A DNA stretch of 64,000 nucleotides from Torreya grandis (taxonomy: Eukaryota; Streptophyta; Pinopsida; Cupressales; Taxaceae), in NCBI GenBank assembly GCA_037957365.1, contig JARHVA010001176.1, positions 62,001 through 126,000 of the forward strand, written 5' to 3'. The notes under the pieces are model-generated. The model made no database searches. It was not told where the DNA came from and saw nothing but the letters and a program-made list of their open reading frames with translations. Of the stretch, positions 34,159-45,518 are shown piece after piece. Each line of letters begins with the position of its first letter. Position 1 is the stretch's first letter. Made by a program: the position numbers and the translations under genes.

Positions 34159-34168
34159 CTATATATAG
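34159..34168 (-). promoter_or_regulatory. TATA-like motif in the 5-prime LTR
   Basis: CTATATATAG on the minus strand, in a GGAGCACTATATATAGGACT context that is conserved between the LTRs. It lies about 800 bases before the LTR's end, a plausible place for a U3 promoter with a long R-U5. A second TATA-like site is near 33,530-33,548, so this is uncertain. Confidence 0.4.
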
Positions 34169-35714
34169 TGCTCCAAAAAAGACTTGGGCACTTTATTTCA
34201 CAAAAATGATGGCTTATGATGCATTCAATGTATTTTAAATTCTATCCATGGGCTATGCTAGAATCGAGTGTCAATTTTTAATATGGGCCACCTGATGTGT
34301 TTCCCTGATGTGTTTTTAGTTGTTCACTTTACTCAATGTAGAAAGATAGGTCGCGCCATTGAATATTTGCACTTTTTGATGTCCACCTAATGGACTACTT
34401 TACCTTTTAGAAACATCTCCCATGCATAGATATTTTTGATCTTTCTCCATCATTCCTCCTTTCCTTGCTGTATTTCATCCTTATCTGTGCGATCTGAGCT
34501 CTCAGGCTATCTCTTTAGCCAGTCACTGAATTTGTTCACAAGATCTGTGCTTAAGCCTACAAGGATCAACAATTATTACATTGTCACAAATTTGACGTGT
34601 TTGGGTCCATCATCGTTTGAAAGCCAATAGCTACTTGGTTTCCCTAAATTTGATAGCTATGGGCCTGTCATCCTCCTTAACACTTCCCTCATGTCTTTCT
34701 TATTTGATTTGGCCACTTTCTGCTATTCTTAACAAGTGACACGTGGTGTGTTCCATTGTGAAATAGGTGAGGACACATGGCAACATCCGTTTAGCTTATA
34801 GAAACATTGTAGAAAAATTTGGGACTCTTTTGAACTCATGTGGATGATGACATGTGGCACGTTCCACTCAAGTTTAGCCACTCACCTGGGACCCACCACA
34901 ATCCTTACTCAAAAAAAGGAAGAAGCTACAGATGTTTCCACTTGGTGGCCTCTACCAAGATTTATAGATGACATGTGGCACATTCTACTATTTTGAAAGT
35001 TACTAGAAACTGTGTCTCAAAAGATGGCACTTGGCAGCTTCCACTACAATTTTATGAGGGACACATGGTGGCTTCTACTACATCTTTATGAGGGACATGT
35101 GGTGGCTTCCACTACAACTTGAGGTTTGATTTTTCTTGGAGGGAACTTGCCCTTTGAGGTCTTAAGAAATGGTCCACTTTCCTTGGAGAGAGCCTCCCGC
35201 AAGGGTACCTACCCTTCAAGATCTTTTAGGTAGCCTTCGAGATTTTATTTCCTCGATGGGTTTTTTGTTTTGGTGGACTTTTCCTTTGAACAAAAATTTT
35301 GAAGGAGTTCTTTCAGACAGTTTGTCCAAAGGAAATTTTCCTTCACTTTGCCTCTACTTTCCATCAGGTTTTTTGTCGGGCTTTCTTCTCGGATGAATTT
35401 ATTCAGACAAAAAGTCTGAAGGATTCTTTCCTTAACTATTTATCCATGTTCTTTTCTTGAAAGAGAACTGTGCCCTCGACAAGGACTGTTTAAGCCCAAA
35501 AATATCCTTCAGACTTTTGAAATGGTCCATTTGCTCCTTGCCTACCCTCTGCAAGGGCTATTTGTCTTTGGTCCACTTTTCCAAAGGAATTCTCTTTATT
35601 TGTTTTTGCTCATTTCCCTCTGTAAGGGCACTCGACTTGGTTCACTTCCCTCTGTAAGGGTTGTTGGCTTAGTTTAATGCCTTCTATAAAGACTCTTTTT
35701 CCTTTGGCTTTGGG

Positions 35715-36250
35715 GCAGCCCTTTGAACCTACTGATTGAACTGATCGATTGAACCAAATTTGGTTCAATAGTTCAATGGTTCAATCAGTTCAATCTCTTA
35801 TATTCCATTTATTCACTTGACTACTTGAACCAAACACTTTGAGCTAAACTGTGTTGAACCATAGGGCCATTAAACCTATTGAACCTTTGAACCCATTGAA
35901 CCTTTAAACCAAAGTGGTTCAATGGTTCAAGCCTTCTTCTCTTTGATAAGTGTTTTGAAGCCATTGAACCTTGAAGCGGTTAAACTTTAAACCTTGAAAA
36001 ATGTGCTTAACTCTTGTTGATGACATTAAACCTTTGAACCCATTGAACCCATTGAACTAAAATGGTTCAAGGTTTAACGGTTCAATGGTTCAAACACTGC
36101 ATAGAAGCTTGCTGATGAACTCTTTTGGTTGAACTAAGGCATTGAACCAATCCTGAAAATGATAAGTGTTGGAAACTTATTATTTTGATTGAACTCACCT
36201 GTAGAAGCCTTTGAACCTATTGAACCTATTGATTTCAAGCATGTTGAGTC
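35715..36250. repeat. GGTTCAAT / ATTGAACC tract in the LTR
   Basis: Dozens of GGTTCAAT, TTGAACC and related octamers in both orientations, for example CAATGGTTCAATCAGTTCAA. The partner tract in the other LTR is 26,225-26,780. The mix of orientations would let the RNA fold into many short stems. Confidence 0.85.
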
Positions 36251-36520
36251 CATAGAAACATATCTACAGAGTTCATAGATTTAAACTTGTAGAGTCTGTA
36301 GAAATGAGTCCATAGATTTAGCCTATAGATTCCATAGATTCAAGCCTATAGAGTCTATAGATTCAAGCCTGCAAAGTCTGTAGAAATCTAAAAAACTTGA
36401 AAAATGGAGAATTTGAATGCACAAAATATTTTTTGGGAAGGGAAGAGATAATTTTGTCCTATGGGGCCAAAATAGTTCAAATGTTGTCAAAAAAATGATT
36501 GATATTTTTGGGGGACAACA

Positions 36521-36525
36521 CAAAT
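36521..36525. repeat. Target-site duplication, copy 2 (CAAAT)
   Basis: Five bases directly right of the LTR retrotransposon; partner CCAAT at 23,881-23,885. Confidence 0.6.
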
Positions 36526-36656
36526 AACAAAATATAAATAGGTATGGCATAGCTAAGTAGGTAGGGAAAGAATATGTGCAAGATATAGGTCAAGAAGCAA
36601 GCTTTCCTTAATAGTTGATAATTTATTCTATAAATGGACAGTAGGTAGGACAATAG

Positions 36657-36660
<4 letters not shown>

Positions 36661-36708
<48 letters not shown>
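36661..36708. repeat. (TA)24 microsatellite
   Basis: Uninterrupted TA tract; the matching place in copy C (near 48,800) has only a short TATATA. Confidence 0.95.
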
Positions 36709-36711
<3 letters not shown>

Positions 36712-37799
36712 TAGGAATCAAGTTTCCTTTGCCTCATCAAGTGGGGCATAGCTAAGTAGGTATCATAAGAATAAATCTATCTATTAGAAAGAAATCTTAC
36801 CTTGATAGATATGCCTTAATATAGAATAAAATCAAATATGTATATAAAGAAGACAAAATTCTCTTGATTTTTATGCCTCAGTCCCTTTATATCTATAAAT
36901 AAGGTGGTATTCCTTTGAATTTATATTAGGTAAAGCAAAGATAGGTATCAAGAAAGCAAGCTTCCCTTGCATTATTCCTTGGCATAGATAAAGGAGGTAG
37001 GGAAAATTTCCATTTCCTTATTGGTTAATTCAAGTTTGATATTGGGTAAGGCCTTATAATGGTGCCACTTTATACCTATGGTAGGGTGCCCATTCCTATC
37101 CTATCCTTTGATATATTATATAGGGCATTAGGGCATATTAATAATATGGTAGGTCCCTAATTTATCCTTTAGGTCCCATTGGGTCATGCCCAAGATCTAA
37201 GTATCCTTTATTTTATATAATGGATTAAGTCATATACCCTTCATTCACTTCATAGATCAAGTTTGGTATGGATTATATTGTGTATAGATCGATTTAGGTT
37301 GGGAAACACACTTTATAAGCTAATAGATTGGAACACACTCTACTAAATTAATGACCACCTATCTATCCATCTATAAATCCAATCAACTATAGTTAGAGTC
37401 TCAATTACATGTAGAGAAAATGAGAATTCAACTATGGGGTATGGATTTGAATTCTTAACTAGTCTCCAGTCACCCCTATTTATATAGATATAAATTAGGG
37501 TTCTTAACTCTTGATTTGAATTATTAGACACCCAAATCCCAATATATATATGTAGGTAATATAATTTCATCCTACCCTTTGTTCACTTTCATACCTATTT
37601 ATTCTAACTTAGGGATTTGGATACACACTCACTCCATTGTTTGGGCATGAATCACCATATATATGTTCAAATCTCAAAAAATAATTAGATGATATCTATG
37701 AGTTCTCTATTTAAGTAAAATAATAGTTTATTTTGGCCTTCTTTAAGTGAGTAAATTTTAGATTTAGAAGAGAATCTAATTTAGAAAGTGTGTGAATCC

Positions 37800-38220
37800 A
37801 ATGTACCCATCATCAAGGTATTGGATGAAGTGATTAGGGATGAGGAGGGATGATGAGTGATTGAGTAGGGATGATGAAGGATGGTGAGGTATTAGTTAAG
37901 TACTATTAGGGATTATGAATTTTGATGAGGGAGTGATTATGAATGGTGATGGCTGATTAGGTATGATTGACGATGGTAATGTTTAGTGAGGAAGTGATTA
38001 TGAATGATGAGGAATGAGGATGGAGTTAATATGGATTAATAGGTATGAGTATGAAGTTATTATGGATGATGAGAGATGATGAAAGTGTGATTAGGAATGG
38101 AGATAGATGGTGATGGTTAATGAGGGATTGATTAGGTATAATGATGGAGTGATTAGAGATAATGATGGATGGTGGGGATTAATGAGGGAGTGATTAGAGA
38201 TAATGAGGAATGACAAGGTA
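37800..38220 (+). repeat. GATGAGGGATGATGAG block 2
   Basis: Array of GATGAGGGAGTGATTAGGGA-like phrases; plus-orientation partner of the reverse block at 38,450-38,900 across a unique centre of about 230 bases. Confidence 0.85.
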
Positions 38221-38449
38221 TATTTGAATTTCTTTTTATCTATTATGTTTAAACATGTAGTGTTTTTGTAAGTCTTTATGACTTTTGGATTGTTTTTTGG
38301 CATTTATAGGATCCCTAGATTTATTAAAATTAAAGTTTACAAACCACTTACTTTGAATTCAATCCAAAGTGGTGTGATTAGGGTAACATAGGTCACATTG
38401 ATGACTCTCACACATCAAACAACTAGTTTGTGTTAATTTCACTTGATAA
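38221..38449. other. Centre of the giant inverted repeat in copy B
   Basis: Unpaired centre of about 110 bases (38,221-38,330), then AAGTGGTGTGATTAGGGTAA and CATAGGTCACATTGATGA, sequences that also flank the outer blocks (22,700 and 42,060). No gene. Confidence 0.55.
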
Positions 38450-39287
38450 TTATTCCTCCATCCATAATCACTTTCTCCTTATCCCTCATCATCCCTAGTC
38501 ACTCTCTCTTCATTATGAATTATCCATAATCACTCCCTCATTGACCCTTACCATCCCTCATCATCTATAATCACTCCCTCACCATCCATAATCACTCACT
38601 TTTTAACCCCCACTATCCCTCATCATCCCTAATCACTCATTAATCATCCCTCATCATCCATAATAACTCCCTCCTCATTCCTCATAATCCCTAAACTCTC
38701 CTTCCCCTGCCCTCATCATTCCTAATCACTCTTTCATTAACCCTCACTATCCATTATCATCACTAATCACTCCATCATTATCCCTAATCACACCCTCATT
38801 GAACCTAACCATTATTCATCATCCTTAATTAATACCTCATCATTATTCATCAACCCAAATAACTATCTCCTCATCCCTAATCACTCCCTCCAATACCTTG
38901 ATGGTGGTTATAGTGGCTTCTTGATTTTACATGATTGGATTTTATTCCAATTCCACATTTTACTCACTCAAATTAGTACTAAATAAAATCTTATTTTAAT
39001 CAACTTTTTCAATCAAACAAGAAACTCAAAGATATCATCTTATATTTTGGTGAGATTTGAACATATATATGATGATCCATGCCCAAACCATGGAGAGACA
39101 ATGTATCTAGAGCCCTAAATTTCAATTAATGGCATATGCCTTAATACATTTTATATAGGATGGGTTATTTAGAGCTTGTGCATATACCAATGGGCCCTAA
39201 AGTCCAAATTAGTTCCCTATCATACTCTAAGTATGTCATGATCCCTAATACAGTATATCAAAGGATAGCATAAGAATGGGATCTCCC

Positions 39288-39294
<7 letters not shown>

Positions 39295-39335
<41 letters not shown>
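39295..39335. repeat. (AC)20 microsatellite
   Basis: Uninterrupted AC tract preceded by ATATAT; absent from the matching position in copy C (near 51,715). Confidence 0.95.
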
Positions 39336-39338
<3 letters not shown>

Positions 39339-39531
39339 GGGGAACCATTTTGAAGGCCCCACCCCAATCTCAAACATGCCCTAAATAATAATTAAATTTA
39401 AACTTTCCCTACATATTTCATCTATGCTAAGGAGTAAGGCAAGGGAATCTTTCCTTATTGATATCTAGCTTTGCTTCACCTAATTGTATATTAAGGAAAG
39501 ACTATTTTTTGATATGTATAAAGGGAGTAAG

Positions 39532-39533
<2 letters not shown>

Positions 39534-39587
<54 letters not shown>
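39534..39587. repeat. (TA)27 microsatellite
   Basis: Uninterrupted TA tract; only a few TA units at the matching position of copy C (near 51,955). Confidence 0.95.
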
Positions 39588-39589
<2 letters not shown>

Positions 39590-41499
39590 TGAATTTGTCC
39601 TTTATGATATATATCTTTGATTTGATTTTGGATTAAGGCATGATTATCAAGGGAAGATTGTTATCCCATAGATAGATTTACTCTTACCTTACGTACCTAG
39701 TTATGCTCTAACTAATAAGGAAAGGGAATTTTATTTCATAATATATAGTAATGTTATTTTCATATATAATTTCCATTTATATAATATATTATTATCTATC
39801 AATGTAAGTGTCCTTGATCTATGACAAGCAATAAGGCAAGGGAAGATTTCTTTTTTGATAGCTAGTTTTGTTCCACCTAATCATATATCAAGGGAAGATT
39901 ATTTTATCAATATATATAAAGGGCTTAAGGCATATATATCATAGTAACATTTCCTTCATAAATATATCTTTTATTTTATTATATATTAAGGCATAGTTAT
40001 AGAGGGAAGCTTGGTTTCCCACAGATAGCTTTGTTCTTACCCTACCTCCTTAGTTATGCACTACCTGATAAGTTAAGGGAATCTTGATTCCTAATATATA
40101 ATTTATTTCATATCCTACCTAATTTTTATTTATATAATATATTCTTATCTATAAATGGAGTCTTTCTTTCTGATATATATATTTCACATATTCTTTCCCT
40201 ACCTAATTAGGTATACCCTACAATCTTAGCTTCTATTATTGGTAAGGCAAGATTGCTTCCTCATAGATATAATGAGAAATGAAAATTTGAATAATTTTAT
40301 GTATGTAACATATATATAACTTATATTAATACATACCTACTTTACTACCTACTTGATTATGCCCTACCTACTTTACCTACTTGAGTATGCCCTACCTACT
40401 TTCCTACTTGAGTATGCCCTACCTGATTAAATATCTATGCCATATTTTGATCTATGTTATATGATACCTAAATACATGATTGAATTTACAAGAGATATAT
40501 TGAAAATAGAGGGGTAATTTTAACCTATATATAGAAAGGAGTAATTAGGGGACAAACAATTAGAATAAAAAATCCATTAAACCCACCATAAAGGTATTTG
40601 AGGGAGTGACCAAATGTGCATAATTCCCAACATGGTATGAATGATTTGTGTGATGTAATACATATCCATGTCATATAATTTATCAATGTCATATTTATAC
40701 ATATTTCATGGTATTTTTTTGATACATAGTGAAATAAAGGTGTGGTTAACATTATGTGATGGTTATTCCTATCCTATTTTTTTTTTATCAATATTCACTT
40801 CTAATCAAAGCTACAAACTAGTTTTGGGGCACAAACTGGGGGCCCAAAACTTGAGAGATATTAAACCATTATAAATATCTCCCACTTGATCACTTGAAAC
40901 CACTGAGAAAACTCAAATGGACACATTCAACCTATAAATTCCCTATGAGATTCAAACTTGGGTGGGATTGGGCATAACAAACCCAATTTACCAACCCTTC
41001 TACATCTCATTTGTTGTTATTTCTACCCTATTAATAAAATATTTGGTTTCAACTACTTGACATCATTGAATGGATTCCACTATGTATGGATTGGATTAGT
41101 TTGGTGGGCCCATTTTTTGCATTTACCTTGATCATATGTGGATATGGTATTTCAGTGTCACTTTTGGCCTATAAGGGATGTAATCACTAGTAAAATTGAC
41201 ATGAAGGGGTGTCTTAGATACCCAAATCCCAATCAATGTAAGTAATATAATTTTATCATTCCCTTTGCTCATTTTCCTACCTATTTATTTTGTCTTAGGG
41301 CTCTAGATACATAGTCTCTCCATAGTTTAGGTGTGGATCACCATATATATATTTGAATCACACTAGATAATCATATGATATCTTTAATTTTATTATTTAT
41401 TTAAATGGGATCAATAAAATAATATTTTCTTTGGGCCTCATTTGAATGATAAAAATTAGAATTAGAACATGAGCCAATCAAGAACAAGGAGGAAGCCAC

Positions 41500-42010
41500 T
41501 TCACCCACCATCAATGTATTAGAGGGAGTGATTAGGAATGTATAAGAATGATGAGGGAGTGAGAATGGATATGGATGATTAAGTAATCATTAAGGATGAT
41601 GAAGGATGGTGAAGGTCAATGAGGAATAGGAGGGATTGATTATGGATTATGAGGGATGATGAAGGAATGATTATAGATGATGAGGGATTATGAGGGTCAA
41701 TAAGGGAGTGATTAGGAATTTTTATGGATGGTGAGGGTTGATGGAGTGATTAGTGATGATGAGGTATGAGTAGAGAGTGATTATGGATTATTAAGAATGA
41801 GGAGGGAGTGATTAGGGATGATAAGGGAAAATGAGAGTCAATGAGGGAATAATTAGGGATGATGAGGGAGTGATTAAATATGATTAGGAATAGTGAGAGT
41901 GAGAGTAAATGAGGGAGTGATTAGTGAAAATGAGGAATGTGGATATAATTATTATGGGTGATGAGGTATTAGGAGGAAGTGATTAGGGATGAAACAGGGA
42001 TGATGAGTAA
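41500..42010 (+). repeat. GATGAGGGAGTGATTAGG block 4
   Basis: Same phrase family as blocks 2 and 3; reverse partner of block 1 at 22,780-23,240. Confidence 0.85.
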
Positions 42011-42499
42011 GTGAAATTAATAAAAAGTGGTTGTTTGATGTGTGCAGGTTAGGAATGTAACCTATGATACTATAATCACATAAATTTGGTTTGAATTAAA
42101 AATTATTGGTTTGAAAAATTCAATTTTTACAAACTTAGGATTCCTATAAATTCTAGCAAGCAATCCAAAAGGCAAAAAAGCCTTTAAAATGACTATATGT
42201 TTACCCAAAATAGACATCAATTACAAAAATTATGCCCTAAAATACCTAGGTTTAATAATGAAACCTTGAAAATGATTAAGTATTAGTAATATTAAATTTT
42301 TAAATACTATCTCCCACATTATATGGTGTGCAGTTGTGAGACCAACTCTATCAAAAATAGAGTGACCCTAATTTCTTATATTTACTAAAATAAATTTAAA
42401 GTATAAATTTACATTCATACTGTTATTTTTATGTATCTTTATTATTCCTTATAATTAACATTTATTTTAGTAAACCATATTCACCTTTCAATATATCTT

Positions 42500-43590
42500 T
42501 TATACTTATTTTGTGCAATGTGAAAGTAATGTATATGTGTTATATCACATACATATTATAGTGCATGTATGTTTTATTCACATTGTATAAAAAAAAATAT
42601 ACCCCTACGAAAGATCATTTTTATTTTTAGTGCAATGTGAAAGGAATGCGTAATCGCTATAGTGCATATGAATATGTGTTATATAGCATATGCACTATGT
42701 TTTGTTTAAATTAAAAAACCAAGCCTTTTAGCTCAAAAATGTCTTAGATTTTGGAACTAAAGGGTTGGACCTATCAACACATAACCAAATCTAAGAGTTT
42801 TGAAATAAAACAACAAAATTCAAATTTCATAACCAAATACACTAATAATTTCAATGGGAAAATTCATAAAATTATTACCATGATAATGAACATGCTCTCA
42901 TCTTTCCAAAATATATGTTTTTTTATAATTTTTGGACAATTTTAAGTTTTTTAACTATGTTGATTTCTAAATATAGTTATTTTAGGCCACTAGATGCCAT
43001 AAATATATGTTTATATATACTTATTTATCTTTGTTTTCATTAATCCAAATGCAAAAAAAATTACATGGTTACAATCTCGGCCTAATTCTACATGCATTCA
43101 AAATAACTAGTTTCCATTTTTTTAGGTAGTTAGGGGAGCCACACTACCAACTATCCATGTTTTGATTAGTTTTTACGGAAATATTTACTTTTAAAATTAA
43201 TATTCAAAAATATTCATTAAAAATTTATAAAAAAGATAGGTTACAAATTAGATGATCTTATCTAAAGTTTCAACAAATAGTTTTAAACAATATTTAACAA
43301 TTCTCAAAAAAATGAGGGGCCTCACAACTAGTTATCTACTTTTTTTCCTAGACAAATATAATTTTATATTCAAATTTTAGATATTTAACCTAGTTATACT
43401 TAACCACCTTTTTTAAAAATAGTTTTTTAGAAATTATACTCAAAATTATACAATTCGTGTTCTTACACTATCTTCAAATTTTGAGTTTAGCCATCTCAAA
43501 TTATATATAAAAGTTCAAATTTTTCAATTTTTAGGAAAATAATTTCCACAGGTATGCCCCTTCTTATCCCCCGACTTTGTGCACTTACCC
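42500..43590 (+). repeat. Subterminal and long-type end sequence of element 2
   Basis: Starts with ATGTGTTATATCACATACAT-like repeats (42,530-42,690), followed by the 880-bp end sequence shared with 12,780-13,660 (reversed) and 55,130-56,023. The tip is CCCCCGACTTTGTGCACTTA then CCC. The plus-strand frame at 42,751-42,945 is a by-product. Confidence 0.75.
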
Positions 43591-44895
43591 TAATAATTAT
43601 AAACTAATGGTGAACTAACCCTAAGCATTTAGAATTATCTTATATTATTTTTATATTTATATAATGATTCAATAATTGGTTCCAAAATTTTCTACAGTGC
43701 TTAATAAGGATGGTAGCAGAATAGTTACTATTTCAATCACCTTTTTATACATTTGTGTTATGATGATTTTTTTAATTTAAAATCCTAGTTTATGAAATTA
43801 TTTTCATCAAGTTTATGAGGGTTTTCATTTTTTTGAACATCTAATTTTTATGTCATCAATAAACATATTTTATACATTTGAATTAATGAAATATTAATCA
43901 TTAATTAGATAAACTATTATAATATTGATTTTCCTACAAATTAACTTAAATAAGTAATAAAATTTAGGTTCAACAAGTATATATTGAGACAAGTAAGTTT
44001 TATACTTTTTAATGAGGAAAACAAATAGATAATAAATACTTATCTTATTTTGAATACTTCCCTAATTTTCATGAGTTGAAAATTTAAATAAAGACTATAT
44101 AAACTAACTATGAAATACTTGACTAAGAATAAATTATTAATTTGAACTTAGGACAAGATCATTAGACTTCATATAGGTACAACATTCAATCTTGTCATGC
44201 TAGTTTATTTTTTCTTTGATAATGAAAAACTGAAACTTTCTTGAGAGGTGAGGAGGATAATGTAATATGCATTTCCATTTTCACAATATTTTTTTCATGT
44301 GCATGTTAACCTAAAATATAAAAACCCTTATTTATTACACATTCACTATATATATTATTAGATAAAAAAATGGGGGGAAATGGGGTAGTGGGAATCGCCA
44401 AGCTAGCCTTAGAAACACTATATAACTAAGCATTGCCTACATAGTCTAAATGGACCTTAGGCCTATGTAGTTCTCCCTCTAGGGATGTATCATGTAAATC
44501 TAGATATGTGTTCTCATATTTCACCATTGACACATGAAAGTGTAATTGTAATTGATAATATATCACTATGCAATGTTATTTTGATCAACTCTTGAATGTG
44601 TGAGGTTACTTTTTTATAAGGAAAATTTTTGCTCATATTTTCTTGGTGCTTGCTCATGAATATGTATAGTTTGTATCACTTATGTGTGAGAACACTTTCT
44701 AATGAGTTCATTCTAATAATTTTGTTTATATATGGATTCTTATAACTTTAATTAAAACTTATTGGTGCACACAAAGGAGTTGACTCAAAAATAATTTAAA
44801 AATGACTCAAGGAGAGGTTAATACTCTTAAAAGACTCAATTAAAGGTTAAGAACTTAAAAGACTCAAGGAGGGGATAATAAGAGTTAAAATGAAA
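43591..44895 (+). repeat. 1.3-kb flank shared with 56,024-57,265
   Basis: Beyond the TGCACTTACCC end this sequence still matches copy C, up to GAGGGGATAATAAGAGT near 44,872. It contains GGGGAAATGGGGTAGTGGGA (44,374) and ATGGACCTTAGGCCTATGTA. It has no match next to the other three element ends, so it is flank copied together with the element rather than part of it. No gene. Confidence 0.7.
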
Positions 44896-45518
44896 CACAC
44901 ATAATTAAGAGAGGATAGGTCAAGAACTATTGTGAGTGTAGTAATTAGTGGGTAGCTCAAACAATTTGTGGTCATATTTGAGCTCCCCTTTTTGTGTTTG
45001 ATTATCAAATGGAATTGTTGCAGATATGTGGCCCAGTTTTTATGCCTCTCATTACATAGTTTTCTCTATGTTTGGATGAATTCTAATGGTCTATGGTCAG
45101 TGTGGATGACCATCTCTTTCCCCAAGATGTAGTGTTTCCATTGTTTGTAGGCTTGTATAATAGCATAGATCTCCTTGTCATATGTCAAGTATTTCCTGAC
45201 TGTATCAATGAAAGTTTCACTATGATATGCAATAGGATGGCCATGTTGCATGATGATATCTCCCATGGCATGTTTATATGCATCTGTCATCAACTCAAAA
45301 GGTTGATACAAATCTAGTAAGGCAACAATAGGGGTTGCATAAAGTTTGTTCTTCAAATTCTCAAATGTCCTTTGTTGTACTTTGCCCCACTGAAATGTAG
45401 CTTTGGCTCCTCTTTTAGTCACTTGGGTTAGTGGCCAAACAACATGTGAGAATATAAGAGTAAACCTATGATAGAAATTTGTAATACCTAAGAAGCTATG
45501 AATTTTTGTGAGGGTCAT
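44896..45518 (-). pseudogene. RNase H and RT-connection relic, truncated element
   Basis: A 150-codon open frame (45,066-45,518) reads IHSFLGITNFYHRF, FQWGKVQQRTFENLKNKL, FELMTDAYKHAMGDIIMQHG, HPIAYHSETF, RKYLTYDKEIYAIIQAYKQW and VIHTDHRPLEF. These are the RT thumb, RNase H catalytic TDA (usually CDA), the YDKE box and the TDH box of gypsy RNase H. After the stop the same frame resumes with NWATYLQQFHLIIKHKKGSS near 44,990-45,045. The open run of 150 codons suggests moderate age. Confidence 0.92.

Larger units (their letters stand above)
23886..36520 (-). mobile_element. Ty3/gypsy LTR retrotransposon with both LTRs, 12.6 kb
   Basis: Minus-strand element. The 5-prime LTR is 33,365-36,520 and the 3-prime LTR is 23,886-27,047, about nine in ten bases alike by eye. 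Intact LTR ends are TGTTG...CAACA; the 3-prime copy has one change at each end. The flanking five bases CCAAT (23,881-23,885) and CAAAT (36,521-36,525) form a target-site duplication with one mismatch. Inside, minus-strand relics appear in the order gag, protease, archaeal-type RNase H, RT, RNase H, integrase, all with stops. The flanks rejoin into a continuous arm of element 2 that matches 48,545-48,760, confirming the insertion. It is older than recent, given LTR divergence and broken frames. Confidence 0.93.
33365..36520 (-). repeat. 5-prime LTR of the 12.6-kb retrotransposon
   Basis: 3,156 bases with intact TGTTG...CAACA ends. It contains the TATA-like site at 34,159-34,168, a GGTTCAAT-rich tract (35,715-36,250) and TAGATTCAAGCCTATAGAG units (36,260-36,385). 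Frames inside it (33,659-33,886, 34,436-34,630, 35,169-35,657, 36,323-36,550) parallel those in the other LTR and are not genes. Confidence 0.93.
36526..38220 (+). repeat. Inner left arm of the giant inverted repeat
   Basis: Reverse match to about 38,450-40,260. Pairs include GGGCATAGCTAAGTAGG (36,746) with CCTAGTTATGCTC (39,701), CAAGAAAGCAAGCTTCCCTT (36,949) with the reverse phrase near 39,435, and TTTGGGCATGAATCACCATA (37,640) with TGATCCATGCCCAAACCATG (39,073). Confidence 0.8.
38450..40510 (-). repeat. Right inner arm with CCCTCATC block 3
   Basis: Begins with the CCCTCATCATCCCTAGTCAC-type block (38,450-38,900) and continues as the reverse match of 36,526-37,830. It ends with a run of CCTACCTACTTTACCTACTT phrases (40,350-40,440) whose reverse partner is at 23,690-23,790, beyond the inserted retrotransposon. 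Confidence 0.78.
21972..43590 (+). mobile_element. Element 2: about 9-kb foldback-like element, split by an LTR retrotransposon
   Basis: The left end GGGTAAGTGCATACAATTAG then GGGACAA (short type) and the right end CCCCCGACTTTGTGCACTTA then CCC (long type) are inverted copies of the terminus of element 1. Removing the 12,635-bp LTR retrotransposon and one target-site copy leaves about 8,980 bases, close to element 1 (8,865). The interior differs: it is mostly one giant inverted repeat whose left arm is 22.4-23.9 kb plus 36.5-38.2 kb and whose right arm is 38.45-42.4 kb. TAAT follows the right end directly and precedes the left end directly, a possible 4-base duplication, but this short match in A+T-rich DNA is weak. 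No coding frame is seen apart from the inserted retrotransposon. Confidence 0.6.
36526..44895 (+). repeat. Large duplication, copy B (8.4 kb)
   Basis: Aligns end to end with 48,660-57,265. Sample pairs: the ATAGATCGATTTAGGTTGGG / ATAGATCGAGTTGGGTTAGG site (37,285 and 49,377), the CATCATCCCTAATCACT blocks, GGTGGGCCCATT (41,102 and 52,860), the TGCACTTACCC terminus (43,590 and 56,023), and ATGGACCTTAGGCC (44,450 and 56,856). It includes the right 7 kb of element 2 plus about 1.3 kb beyond its end. Confidence 0.88.

Noticed and set aside
21963..43599. A 9-bp target-site duplication for element 2
   Set aside because: The nine bases on either side do not match; only TAAT is shared, which is too short and too A+T-rich to rely on.
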